From Tepidamorphaceae bacterium (GTDB taxonomy: Bacteria; Pseudomonadota; Alphaproteobacteria; Rhizobiales; Tepidamorphaceae): a stretch of 64,000 nt of DNA. Under the pieces are notes generated by a model. That model was given only the letters and a program-made list of their open reading frames with translations, did no database searches and had not been told where the DNA came from. Position numbers and translations under genes: made by a program. The stretch is taken from positions 1 through 64,000 of the forward strand of contig JANQNT010000005.1 in NCBI GenBank assembly GCA_028279445.1. Direction: 5' to 3'. Of this stretch, positions 27,058 through 35,986 are shown one piece after another; position 1 is the first letter of the stretch; each line of letters starts with the position of its first letter.

Positions 27058-28436
27058 GCGCCGGGCTCAGTGTCGCGACCGTGCGTACGCTGCTGGCCTA
27101 CGCGGTGATGGCCGTGCTGCTGATTCTGGTGGGCTTCGGCCAGTCGTGGTCGCTCGCGCTCGCCATCCTCAATCTGTGCCTGATCTCGGCGGTCATGTCG
27201 CTCGGCGTCAATCTGCAATGGGGCTACGCCGGCATCTTCAATGTCGGCATCATGGGCTTTGCAGCACTCGGCGGTGTCGCCGCGGTACTGGTGTCGAGCG
27301 AGCCGGTCGCGGACGCCTGGGCAGCCGGCGGCGCCGACATGGCGCTTGCAGCACTCGCCGCCCTCGTCGTCTGCGGGCTGCTGGCCATCGTGTATCGCCG
27401 CTTCCACAAGGGGCCGCTGCGCGCCATCGTCATGAGCGCCGTCATCGTGGTCGGCTACGTCGCGGTGCGGCTGTTCTACGATCCCGCCGTCGCGGCGATC
27501 GAATCCGTCAATCCCGCCAAGACCGGATATCTCGGCGGCCTCGGCCTGCCGATCCTTGTTTCCTGGCTGGTCGGCGGCCTGTTCGCCGGCGGTGCTGCTT
27601 GGGTCGTCGGCAAGATCGCGCTTGGCCTGCGCGCCGACTATCTCGCCATCGCGACGCTCGGCATCTCCGAAATCATCGTCGCCGTGCTGAAGAACGAGGA
27701 CTGGCTGACCCGCGGCGTCAAGAACGTCACCGGTCTGCCTCGGCCGGTCCCCTACGAGATCGATCTGCAATCGAGTCCGGGGTTCATCGCCTGGGTGGAG
27801 CGATGGCATTCGGACGCGTTGGCCGGGCTGTCGGGAGAGACACGCGAGGCAGCACTCCAACTGATGGTGATCGATGCGGCCGGCGTGATTGTGAAGCTCA
27901 GCTATGCCGGCCTGTTCGCAACGGTGTTGGTGATCATCCTGACGCTGCTGGTGCTGGCGCTGAAATCGCCCTGGGGGCGCATGGTGCGCGCCATCCGCGA
28001 CAACGAGACCGCCGCCGCCGCGATGGGCAAGGACGTCACCATGCGCCATCTGCAGATTTTCGTGCTGGGCTCGGCGATCGTCGGCGTGGCCGGCGCGATG
28101 CTGACCACGCTCGACGGTCAGTTCACGCCAGGCACCTACAACCCGCTGCGCTTCACGTTCCTGATCATGGTCATGGTGATCGTCGGCGGGTCCGGCAACA
28201 ATCTCGGTGCCGTGCTGGGAGGGTTCCTGATCTGGTTCGTCTGGATCCAGGCGGAACCGGCCGGCACTTGGCTGATGAACCTGATCACCGCCAGCATGGA
28301 CGAAAGCAACACGATCCGGGCGCATCTGCTCGACAGTGCCCAGCACATGCGTGTCATCCTGATGGGCGCGGTGCTGCTGACGGTGTTGCGCTTCAGCCCC
28401 GGCGGCATCCTGCCCGAACGCCGGGAAACCGCCTGA
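27054..28436 (+). CDS. livM: Branched-chain amino acid-type ABC transporter permease LivM
   Basis: A 460-residue permease, partner of LivH. Hydrophobic helices are spread through the protein; LivM landmarks are LGVNLQWGYAGIFNVGIMGF, LRADYLAIATLGISEI and GRMVRAIRDNETAAAAMGKD. It is longer than many LivM proteins because of an insertion of about 80 residues (roughly 205-290) between the conserved blocks. Translation is coupled to livH through a 4-base overlap. It ends 154 bases before the binding-protein gene. Confidence 0.9.
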   Translation: MSAGLSVATVRTLLAYAVMAVLLILVGFGQSWSLALAILNLCLISAVMSLGVNLQWGYAGIFNVGIMGFAALGGVAAVLVSSEPVADAWAAGGADMALAALAALVVCGLLAIVYRRFHKGPLRAIVMSAVIVVGYVAVRLFYDPAVAAIESVNPAKTGYLGGLGLPILVSWLVGGLFAGGAAWVVGKIALGLRADYLAIATLGISEIIVAVLKNEDWLTRGVKNVTGLPRPVPYEIDLQSSPGFIAWVERWHSDALAGLSGETREAALQLMVIDAAGVIVKLSYAGLFATVLVIILTLLVLALKSPWGRMVRAIRDNETAAAAMGKDVTMRHLQIFVLGSAIVGVAGAMLTTLDGQFTPGTYNPLRFTFLIMVMVIVGGSGNNLGAVLGGFLIWFVWIQAEPAGTWLMNLITASMDESNTIRAHLLDSAQHMRVILMGAVLLTVLRFSPGGILPERRETA

Positions 28437-28510
28437 TCGGCGCCCCAGACCTGTCTGGCGGTATCGGAACACTTGAGTTCGAGGGGGTTTTTGCCCGAAG
28501 CTGGTGCCAC

Positions 28511-28548
28511 GACACTTGGTGTCAGGACACTTGATGTCGGGACACCGG
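28511..28548. repeat. 15-bp tandem palindromic repeats in the binding-protein leader
   Basis: GACACTTGGTGTCAG (28511-28525) is followed directly by GACACTTGATGTCGG (28526-28540) and by a third partial copy starting GACACCGG. Each unit is itself a short palindrome (GACAC and GTGTC). The array lies about 50-80 bases before the ATG of the periplasmic binding protein and could be a regulator site or an mRNA structure. Confidence 0.5.
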
Positions 28549-28590
28549 ATTGACGTGAAAAGCACGAAGTAACGACATGGGAGTGCAGCT

Positions 28591-29781
28591 ATGAAGAAGT
28601 TCCTGCTCGCGACGACGTTTCTTACCGGCATGACCGGCGCTGTCCTGGCGGACGGCCACGAGATCAAGGCCGGCGTGATCCTGGGCTTCACCGGGCCCAT
28701 CGAATCGCTGACGCCGGCCATGGCCGATTCAGCGGAACTCGCCTGGAAGGAAGCCTCCAACTCCGGCGCGCTGCTGGGCGGCAAGACGATCGTCCCGATC
28801 CGCGCCGATTCCACCTGCAACGATTCCGCCGCCGCCACCGCGGCCGCCGAGCGCCTCGTCACCTCCGACAAGGTCGTCGCCATCTACGGCGCCGACTGCT
28901 CGGGCGTCACCACGGCGGTCGCCAACAGCGTCGGCGTTCCCAATGGTGTGGTGATGGTGTCGCCATCGGCGACATCCCCCGCCCTGTCGACGATCGAGGA
29001 CAACGGCTACTTCTTCCGCACCGCGCCGTCGGATGCCCGTCAGGGCCAGGTGCTGGCGGAGATCGTCAAGGGCCGCGGCATCAGCGAGGTCGCCATCACC
29101 TTCACCAACAACGACTACGGCAAGGGTCTGGCGGATTCGTTCTCCACCGCGTTCGAGGGTGCCGGCGGGAAGGTGCTGATCACCGCCGCGCATGAAGACG
29201 GCAAGGCCGACTATTCCGCCGAGGTCGGCGCCCTGTCGGCATCGGGCGCAAAGGTGCTCGTCGTGTTCGGCTATCTCGATCAGGGCGGCCGCGGCATCGT
29301 TCAGGCCTCGCTCGACAGCGGCGCCTTCGACAGCTTCATCTTCGCCGACGGCATGATCGGTCAGTCCCTGGTGGATGCCTTCGGCGAGGATCTGGTCGGC
29401 TCCTTCGGCACCGCGCCCGGCGGTGAAGGCGACGGCGCGGCCAGGTTCCTCGAGCTGGCCAAGGCGGCCGGCTTCGATGGCGATGGCCCGTTCCGGCCGG
29501 AATCCTACGACGCCGCCGCGCTGATCGCGCTGGCCATGCAGGCGGCAGGGTCTTCGGACCGCGCCGCCATCCAGGCGAAGATGATGGAGGTGGCCAACGC
29601 GCCGGGCGAGAAGATCATGGCCGGCGAGATCGGCAAGGCGCTGAAGATCCTCGCGGACGGTGGCGATATCGACTATGTCGGCGCCACCAATGTCGAGTTC
29701 AACGACGTCGGAGAAGTCTTTGGCAGCTATAAGGAACTTGAGGTCAAGGGCGGCAAGTTCGAGACCATCAAGGTGCACTGA
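28591..29781 (+). CDS. ABC transporter substrate-binding protein (Leu/Ile/Val-binding family)
   Basis: A 396-residue periplasmic protein with a signal peptide (KKFLLATTFLTGMTGAVLA, cleavage about residue 20). It has the Peripla_BP_6 fold: ADSTCNDSAAATAAAERLV, IYGADCSGVTTAVANSVG and VVMVSPSATSPALST lining the binding site, and AITFTNNDYGKGLADSF in the hinge region. It is the last gene of the liv-type operon, with its own leader containing short tandem repeats, which may allow higher expression than the membrane subunits. The ligand is probably an amino acid or amide. Confidence 0.9.
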   Translation: MKKFLLATTFLTGMTGAVLADGHEIKAGVILGFTGPIESLTPAMADSAELAWKEASNSGALLGGKTIVPIRADSTCNDSAAATAAAERLVTSDKVVAIYGADCSGVTTAVANSVGVPNGVVMVSPSATSPALSTIEDNGYFFRTAPSDARQGQVLAEIVKGRGISEVAITFTNNDYGKGLADSFSTAFEGAGGKVLITAAHEDGKADYSAEVGALSASGAKVLVVFGYLDQGGRGIVQASLDSGAFDSFIFADGMIGQSLVDAFGEDLVGSFGTAPGGEGDGAARFLELAKAAGFDGDGPFRPESYDAAALIALAMQAAGSSDRAAIQAKMMEVANAPGEKIMAGEIGKALKILADGGDIDYVGATNVEFNDVGEVFGSYKELEVKGGKFETIKVH

Positions 29782-29964
29782 CGCCCGGTCTCGCTGGCCT
29801 GTGGTCGCGGGTGACCATCGCGCCGGTAACAACATGAGTTCGATGGCGGGCGCCGCAGGGTGTCCGTCACCGGCCTATATGTATAGGTCGACGCACCTGC
29901 TGCCCTGACGCCTCACGAAACGCTGGGCCGGGCGGCGATTTCTTCATGAGACGGGAGTGACAGC

Positions 29965-30378
29965 ATGTACACGTCCATCCTGGTTCCCATCGACCTCGCC
30001 GATCCGGAGCGGGGCAAATCGGCGATCGAGCTTGCCATGAACATCGCGGCGGACGGCGCGAAGATCAGGCTTGTCAGCGTGATCGAGGACATTCCAGCCT
30101 TCGTGGCGGTCGAACTGTCGGATTCGGTCAGCGGCAAGATCCGCGACAACGCGGAAGCACAGTTGCGGGGACTGGCGGTCGCAGCCGGTCTGAAACCGGG
30201 CGATGCAGAGGTGCGCACGGGCACGGCCGCCTCCGGGATACTGACCGCCGCGGAGTCCATGGAGGCCGACCTCATTGTGGTCGGCTCGCACAAACCCGCG
30301 CTACAGGACTATCTGCTCGGATCGACCGCCGGACGCATCGTGCGGCATGCAACATGTGCGGTGCTGGTCACCCGCTGA
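29965..30378 (+). CDS. Universal stress protein UspA family
   Basis: A 137-residue cytoplasmic Usp domain. The N-terminal strand is YTSILVPIDLADPERG and the ATP-binding type motif near the C-terminus is VVGSHKPALQDYLLGSTAGRI, matching G-x2-G-x9-G-(S/T) except that the first glycines differ. GGGAGTGA precedes the ATG by a few bases. It stands alone between the liv operon (183 bases) and a tRNA-like gene, so it may have its own promoter. Confidence 0.88.
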   Translation: MYTSILVPIDLADPERGKSAIELAMNIAADGAKIRLVSVIEDIPAFVAVELSDSVSGKIRDNAEAQLRGLAVAAGLKPGDAEVRTGTAASGILTAAESMEADLIVVGSHKPALQDYLLGSTAGRIVRHATCAVLVTR

Positions 30379-30435
30379 CCTGACCGTAGCGCGCCTGTCG
30401 GCGATCGCGCACATCTTGCTGGCCAAACGAAGGGC

Positions 30436-30512
30436 TGGCGACCCCGGCAGGATTCGAACCTGCGATATTCAGATTATAAATCTGATGTCCTATCCAACTG
30501 AGCTACAGGGCC
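30436..30512 (-). tRNA. tRNA-like gene with TAT anticodon, mutated copy of tRNA-Arg(CCT)
   Basis: A 77-base cloverleaf on the minus strand with encoded CCA. The anticodon loop TTTATAA gives anticodon TAT (Ile AUA codon). It differs from tRNA-Arg(CCT) at 33809-33885 at only 8 of 77 positions: acceptor base 6, two D-stem bases (GGAC instead of GAGC, breaking a pair), anticodon bases 34-35, and three variable-loop bases. The last 30 bases are identical in both copies. It may be a decaying duplicate, a true tRNA-Ile(UAU) or a tRNA of altered specificity. Confidence 0.7.
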
Positions 30513-30562
30513 GGCGCGCGCCTTCTTCGCCGCCGTGAGAGCACACATACGCCGCATTCAAG

Positions 30563-30581
30563 ATACACGTTTAACGTGTAT
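30563..30581. promoter_or_regulatory. 19-bp palindrome upstream of the autotransporter gene
   Basis: ATACACGTTTAACGTGTAT has perfect 9-base arms around one central base and lies 67 bases before the autotransporter ATG, in an AT-rich stretch. This is a good candidate operator for a dimeric regulator. Confidence 0.5.
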
Positions 30582-30647
30582 AAATAGAATTTATTAACCA
30601 TAAAAGTGTAGTGATTCCGGCCACGATGTCCGCTTTCGGGGTCCGGA

Positions 30648-33518
30648 ATGCACCAAGCTTTTGCACTGGTCGAACAACCGCAACCAGAGCCCCAACCAAG
30701 AGGCAGCCAGTCGCTCAAGCGCCGTACCGGCTACGACATGCCAGCGCCGGTTGCCCGACTGGTCTCCTTGACCGGTTCGGTATCGCCGGCGGCTCTTTCG
30801 CAAGCCTTTCGGAAGACGGTCCGAACGGCCTCGGCCACGGTGGTGGCGGTTCCCGTGGTGGTGGCGACTGTCGGCGGGGCACACGCACAAGGCTGTGTCC
30901 TGAATGCCGGGACATATGAATGTTCAAGCGCGATCACGACGGACCAGTTTCTCTACTCCTCCGATCCGGGTGTCCTGCTCGATGTCCAAATGCAGCCCGG
31001 TTCCAGCATCGACGCAGCAAGCGCCCTGCAACTGAACAGCAATGGCGGTATCCGCGTTCAGCAACCGGCCTCCAGCGCGATCATCGGAACCAATTTTGCC
31101 ATCACCGTCGTCAATGGTTCTGGCTTTTTCGGCTCGGCCTACGGTGGCGCGGGCAATATCGAGATCACAACGGAAGGCATTATAACCAGCACCGGCACCG
31201 GCAATGCCGCGATTTTCGCATTCGGCCAAGCCGACAACGAGCATATCATCATCCGGACGCAGGCGGTGACAGGACGTCATTTCGGGATCTGGGCCGAGAA
31301 TTTCGGCCTGGGCGATATCCGGATCACGGCACAAGATGACGTGACCGGCACCGACAGAACCGGCCTCCATGCGTTTCACCTTGGTCAAGGCGACGTCATC
31401 ATCCAGACACGGGCGGTGACCGGAGGCGACTACGGAATCCACGCGGGAAACTACGCCTCGGGCGATCTATCGGTCGCCGCACACGGGGCCGTGACCGGCA
31501 CCGATGGCTACGGAATGGACGTGGCCTCCGAACAGGGCGAAGTGTTCCTTACCATCTCCGACCTTGTCACCGGCGGCAATGGAACGGCCATCCGGTCGGT
31601 GACGCGCGGCCCCGCCGGGCTGGTCAGGCTGGAGTTGCAGCCCGGCGCAGGGACAATCGGCGAGACCGAATTGCGGGACAATATCTCCGGGCCACCTGCC
31701 CTGCGCACGGACGGACGCCTGGTGTTCGGCGGCGATGACACGAGCCGGAACGGCGCGTTCGACCTGGCCCTGTGGGACGATGGCACGGGGGCACCCGACC
31801 AGGCGGGCAACGAATTCTTCGGCTTTGCTCCCATCCTGCTGAAAGAGGATGTCTCGACCTTCGTGATCACCGACAGCACTGGTGCAGGCGGGGTCTCGAC
31901 GGCGCTCAGCTTTGACGAAGCGACCGTCACCGGCGGCACGCTGGCGCTCGACCGGGGCGGCTTCGATGACATCACGCTCAGCATGAACGGCACGCCCTTC
32001 GAGATTCAGGCGGGCGGCGCGCTTGCGGTTCATGACGGCACCAATCTTGGAACCGGTGTCGGCGTTATCGGTGGTGATCTGAACAACTATGGCACCGTTG
32101 ACCTGTCCGGCTTTGACACCGGTGCAGGCACCATGCTGACCGTCACGGGCGGTTACGTTGCCGGCTCGTCGCTCATTCTGGATGTGTTTCTTGGTGACGA
32201 CAGCTCACCGACCGACAGGCTGGTCGTGGGCGGCGATACGGCAGGCACGACGGACGTGTTCTTCAACGTCACCGGCGGCACTGGCGCTCAGACCGACGAC
32301 GGCATTCTGGTCATTGATGTGGATGAGACATCCAGTTCGGACGGCGTGTTCGTTCTGGCCAATCCGGATGCGACCATTGACGGCATTGGCGGCGTGCTGA
32401 TCGCGGGCGCTTATGGTTACAGGCTTGCGCGCGGCGATGGCGAGGGGGGTGACAGTTCGCAGGATTGGTTCCTCAAATCCATACTCCTTGACAAGACGCG
32501 GATCTACCAGCCCGCAGCGCCGGTCCATGAAGCATTGCCGGCGGCCATGGCGGCACTGAACGGCCTGCCGACCCTGCGGCAACGCATCGGCAATCGCCAT
32601 CGGCATGCCGATGAGATGGCAATACTGGTGCCCTATGCCGATCAGACACCCACTCCTGATACGTCAAGGCCCGCCCCCGAGGAGAGCCCCATCTGGATGC
32701 GCATCGAGGCCTCCCATAGGGCTGTGCGGCCTGAGGTGTCGACGTCATGGGCGCGTTATGATGTCGATACATGGCAATTGCGCGCAGGGCTGGATGCCAT
32801 GATCACGGATGGTCGTGCGGGCCGTGTGTTCGCCGGGCTGAACGTCGCCTACGGTACCTCCCGCCTCGATCTCTCGTCGATCTCCGGTGGCGGTGAGATC
32901 AACACGACCGGCTATACACTCGGCGGCACGCTGACCTGGCATGGTCCCGATGGCCTTTATGTCGACGCGCAGGCACACTATTCGCTGTTTGAAAGCGATC
33001 TGAACGTCGATGTTCTCGGCGCTCTTGCCGGCGACGTCGATGGTGATGGCTATGCGTTCGGGCTGGAAGCGGGCAAACGGATAACATACTCGTCGGCGCT
33101 GACTTTCATCCCGCAGGCGCAACTGGTCTACGCGTCCGTGGACTTCGAGAGTTTCACCGGCCCCAATGGCGAAATTGTCTCCATGGACGATGGCGACAGC
33201 CTTGTGGCCCGCCTGGGTCTGGCGGTCGAGCATATGTCAAGCTGGCAAGCCGAAAACGGGACACTGAGCCGGGCGCGTGTCTATGGCATTGCCAACCTCA
33301 GTTACGCGTTCGTGGACGCCACGTCAGTTGACGTTTCCGGCGCTTTGCTGCGCTCTGAACCCGATGCTCTGAACGGCGATATCGGCGTTGGCGGCAGCTA
33401 CAACTGGAACGACGACAGATACGCGCTGTATGGCGAGGCGTCCTTTGGCAGCAGCCTGTCCGATCCCGGCGACAGCTACGCCTTCAGGTTCAATGCGGGC
33501 TTGCGCATCCACTGGTAA
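30648..33518 (+). CDS. Autotransporter (type Va) outer-membrane protein
   Basis: A 956-residue secreted/outer-membrane protein. The N-terminus is an extended signal region ending near VVVATVGGAHAQG (about residue 83). The passenger (about 84-680) is a probable beta-helix with repeated motifs of about 24 residues, seen in QAVTGRHFGIWAENFG, RAVTGGDYGIHAGNYA and AVTGTDGYGMDVASE. The translocator barrel (about 681-956) starts PIWMRIEASHRAVRPE and ends in an aromatic FNAGLRIHW, the usual insertion signal. The start at 30648 is uncertain; ATG 30738 is in frame. It lies between two duplicated tRNA genes with a possible operator upstream and a strong hairpin downstream. Role (adhesion or other) is not determined. 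Confidence 0.85.
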   Translation: MHQAFALVEQPQPEPQPRGSQSLKRRTGYDMPAPVARLVSLTGSVSPAALSQAFRKTVRTASATVVAVPVVVATVGGAHAQGCVLNAGTYECSSAITTDQFLYSSDPGVLLDVQMQPGSSIDAASALQLNSNGGIRVQQPASSAIIGTNFAITVVNGSGFFGSAYGGAGNIEITTEGIITSTGTGNAAIFAFGQADNEHIIIRTQAVTGRHFGIWAENFGLGDIRITAQDDVTGTDRTGLHAFHLGQGDVIIQTRAVTGGDYGIHAGNYASGDLSVAAHGAVTGTDGYGMDVASEQGEVFLTISDLVTGGNGTAIRSVTRGPAGLVRLELQPGAGTIGETELRDNISGPPALRTDGRLVFGGDDTSRNGAFDLALWDDGTGAPDQAGNEFFGFAPILLKEDVSTFVITDSTGAGGVSTALSFDEATVTGGTLALDRGGFDDITLSMNGTPFEIQAGGALAVHDGTNLGTGVGVIGGDLNNYGTVDLSGFDTGAGTMLTVTGGYVAGSSLILDVFLGDDSSPTDRLVVGGDTAGTTDVFFNVTGGTGAQTDDGILVIDVDETSSSDGVFVLANPDATIDGIGGVLIAGAYGYRLARGDGEGGDSSQDWFLKSILLDKTRIYQPAAPVHEALPAAMAALNGLPTLRQRIGNRHRHADEMAILVPYADQTPTPDTSRPAPEESPIWMRIEASHRAVRPEVSTSWARYDVDTWQLRAGLDAMITDGRAGRVFAGLNVAYGTSRLDLSSISGGGEINTTGYTLGGTLTWHGPDGLYVDAQAHYSLFESDLNVDVLGALAGDVDGDGYAFGLEAGKRITYSSALTFIPQAQLVYASVDFESFTGPNGEIVSMDDGDSLVARLGLAVEHMSSWQAENGTLSRARVYGIANLSYAFVDATSVDVSGALLRSEPDALNGDIGVGGSYNWNDDRYALYGEASFGSSLSDPGDSYAFRFNAGLRIHW

Positions 33519-33524
33519 CGGGCG

Positions 33525-33631
33525 CTAGAGCAACCTGCGCCCTGAACGGCGCAGACAAGTTGCTCTAACACTTTGGAATCGAGCATCTTTCTGTGTTTTG
33601 ATTGAGTCAATCAAAACACAGGATGCTCTAG
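33525..33631. repeat. Two linked palindromes (intergenic mosaic-type repeat), possible terminator
   Basis: The first palindrome runs 33525-33567, with CTAGAGCAAC pairing with GTTGCTCTA. The second, 33581-33629, has CTGTGTTTTGATTGA pairing with TCAATCAAAACACAG, and outer arms GAGCATC and GATGCTC. Paired repeats of this kind are frequent in Hyphomicrobiales genomes. It starts 7 bases after the autotransporter stop and could end that transcript. Confidence 0.7.
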
Positions 33632-33808
33632 GTGTTTGATCTCGGCCCATCGTGGCGCAGTCTCATTCCGTGGATGGAAGCGCGCCCCACGGAGCAGGTT
33701 CTTCACCGAAACGCCAATGCGCACCAATGCCGGCGCAAATGGCGTAGAAAAATAAGACCAAAAAGAGACCAAGACGCCGAGCTTTACCCCATAACTATCT
33801 GAAATAAT

Positions 33809-33885
33809 TGGCGACCCCGGCAGGATTCGAACCTGCGACCCTCAGATTAGGAATCTGATGCTCTATCCAACTGAGCTACGGGGCC
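33809..33885 (-). tRNA. tRNA-Arg (anticodon CCT)
   Basis: A 77-base minus-strand tRNA with fully paired arms. The anticodon stem is TCAGA/TCTGA with loop TTCCTAA, giving anticodon CCT for AGG codons. The acceptor stem GGCCCCG pairs with CGGGGTC, and CCA is encoded. It marks the left border of the lower-GC polysaccharide region; the mutated copy lies 3.3 kb to the left. No other feature is seen in 33632-33808 or 33886-33990. Confidence 0.95.
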
Positions 33886-33990
33886 GGCGCGCCGACCCTT
33901 TTAGCAGATGCCGACGCCAGGACGTAGTCCCGACATCTGTCGTGACGGCGGTGGATAAAGCAGCATTCGCGCAGTCCGAAACAGCCCGTC

Positions 33991-34749
33991 TCATACATTC
34001 CTGAATATGAAGCGTGTCAAAAGCGTCAGGTTTCTGCTCGGAAACCCGATCGGCGGAAAACGCGACATTCTCTCCGCTACGAAGCGCTTTTCGAGCTCCG
34101 AAATGACGGTATCGCAGAAATTCGGATGCTCCCAGCAGATGATTTTGTCGTAGTCGATATCGGTGTTGGCATGCACCCATCGGCGCGAACTCAAAAAACG
34201 CCCGAGACCCCAGGCAAGGCCACCCTCATTGGGTATTGCGCCAACAATCCGCCCTCCGGGTTTGAGCAGTCTGGCATATTCATCAAGGTAATCTGCGAGC
34301 GGATGAAGATGCTCAAAGGAGTAGAAGCTCAACAGTAGATCGATGCTCTCATCCCGTAACGGAAGCTGATGCTCATCCGGGTTCACGATAATCTCGGTAA
34401 AGGGACACCGGGCGCGCTCCCTGGACGCTGCGAGAAATTCAGCCTTGGTGTCGATCGCTGTGAAATTCGCAGGTGTCCCCTTCCAGAAACCGCGATGAGG
34501 TAGTGTGCCCGGCCCGATTTCGCACACATCGAGACCATCGAGCGAAATGTCACGCAGGACACTGTATCCCGCGTCGTTGACCACACGGCCAACTCCCCTT
34601 TTCTGGGTCGTTTGATAGAAGTTGAGGTACTCGCGTTGCCAGCGCGTCCAATCGGAATCGTGCGGATCAGGTCGCAATCCGTACTTTTGCCGGTCCCCAA
34701 AAAGAGGGGTCGCAAGTTTGCGAGGCAAGAGGCGCGCTGCTAACGTCAT
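33991..34749 (-). CDS. Class I SAM-dependent methyltransferase
   Basis: A 252-residue cytoplasmic methyltransferase (Methyltransf_11-like). The SAM-binding glycine loop is LDVCEIGPGTLPH (about residue 75), the acidic ribose-binding residue lies in FTAIDTKAEFL, and motif IV is DESIDLLLSFYSFEHL, with LLKPGGRIVGAIPNEGG after it. The substrate is probably a sugar or other polysaccharide precursor judging from its neighbours. It is divergent from the second methyltransferase gene across 249 bases with no other gene seen. Confidence 0.8.
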   Translation of the reverse strand: MTLAARLLPRKLATPLFGDRQKYGLRPDPHDSDWTRWQREYLNFYQTTQKRGVGRVVNDAGYSVLRDISLDGLDVCEIGPGTLPHRGFWKGTPANFTAIDTKAEFLAASRERARCPFTEIIVNPDEHQLPLRDESIDLLLSFYSFEHLHPLADYLDEYARLLKPGGRIVGAIPNEGGLAWGLGRFLSSRRWVHANTDIDYDKIICWEHPNFCDTVISELEKRFVAERMSRFPPIGFPSRNLTLLTRFIFRNV

Positions 34750-34998
34750 AACCGCTGGTCACCCTACGCCAAGCTACAAAGCGTCTTTCACCGTTGATTT
34801 CAGGAGACGGCGTATCGATCGGCTATGTACTGACGACAAATTCGGACCATCAAGGTCGTGCTGACACCAATATTACCGACGGCTCGCTTTCAGTTCCGCA
34901 TTGTATGGATGCCACTCGGCGGCCCGTCCATGAAACCTCTAGGTGGGTTTTCGTCAGATTCGCGGCCACTTTCGACCATACCAGTTGAGTGAACGAAC

Positions 34999-35847
34999 GT
35001 GCCACATTCGTTACCCACGGTCGATAAGACCCTCGAAGATGTGCGCGATTTCTGGGACAAAGCACCGCTCTGGACAGGCGAGTCCGATTTCCCTCCCGGC
35101 ACGATGGCGTTTTTCGAAGAACATCGCGCCACGGTGATACGAGATTGCTATGGCGGTGTAATGGATGAGGGCATCTTTCCAGACATCGCCAAGGATGCCA
35201 GGATTCTCGACCTTGGCTGCGGAATTGGCTTTTGGTTGGTGGAGTTTTGCGATCGTGGCTATACGAATATGTACGGTGCCGATCTTTCATCAAATTCACT
35301 GAAAATTGCGCGGCAACGCTGCCAGTCCTACGGGCTAGAGGTCGATCTCTCCGAGCAAAATGCTGAAGCGACCAGCTTTCAGAGCGCCTGGTTTGACCAT
35401 GTGAACTGCCAAGGTGTCGTCCACCATACACCCGACCCGTCTAAAGCAATCAGTGAGATCAGCCGCATCTTGAAGCCCGGCGGGACAGCCTCAATTTCCG
35501 TATATTTCAAGAACATCATCATCAGGCATTGGGCCATGTTTCGTGGGTTTTCCAAGCTGCTCAGCCATGTCGGTGCCGGCTTAAAGGGCCGCGGGCGCGA
35601 GAACATTTATGCGAGCGATGATGTCAATGATATCGTCCGCCGATACGATGGTGCCGATAATCCGATTGGCGTTGCCTTTGATGAATCAGAATTTGAAACT
35701 CTGATTGGTGCCGATTTTGATATTGAATCCGTCTATTATCATTTTTTCCCGGCGCGGAGCCTTCCAGTAAAAATCCCAGTTGCAATGCATCGCACTCTCG
35801 ACAAGCAAATTCCATTCATGATCTACGCAAACATTCGAAAACGATAA
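34999..35847 (+). CDS. Class I SAM-dependent methyltransferase
   Basis: A 282-residue methyltransferase. Motif I is ARILDLGCGIGFWLVEF (about residue 69), the acidic loop is YGADLSSNSLKIARQRC, and post-motif sequence includes ISRILKPGGTASISV. The C-terminal 100 residues (after KNIIIRHWAMFRGF) form a further domain as in many sugar or lipid methyltransferases. The start codon is GTG at 34999. Base composition is less GC-rich than the core genes, in line with the polysaccharide region. It converges on the formyltransferase gene. Confidence 0.78.
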   Translation: MPHSLPTVDKTLEDVRDFWDKAPLWTGESDFPPGTMAFFEEHRATVIRDCYGGVMDEGIFPDIAKDARILDLGCGIGFWLVEFCDRGYTNMYGADLSSNSLKIARQRCQSYGLEVDLSEQNAEATSFQSAWFDHVNCQGVVHHTPDPSKAISEISRILKPGGTASISVYFKNIIIRHWAMFRGFSKLLSHVGAGLKGRGRENIYASDDVNDIVRRYDGADNPIGVAFDESEFETLIGADFDIESVYYHFFPARSLPVKIPVAMHRTLDKQIPFMIYANIRKR

Positions 35848-35986
35848 ATTCTTTTCACAACGGCTACTTCCAAATTTACTGACTGCGAACAACACAGATT
35901 TAATCTTTGAATTCCCGGTAGTGTCAAAGCTGTATGATCCACTGGTTGCCGGTCACGTTTGCGCGGCAGGAAGCGCGCGGCCAGCG

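Noticed and set aside
30436-33885. Integrative element inserted at tRNA-Arg
   Set aside because: Direct repeats are suggestive, but there is no integrase and the distal copy is a full-length tRNA rather than a 3' fragment. Kept only as a possibility in the findings.
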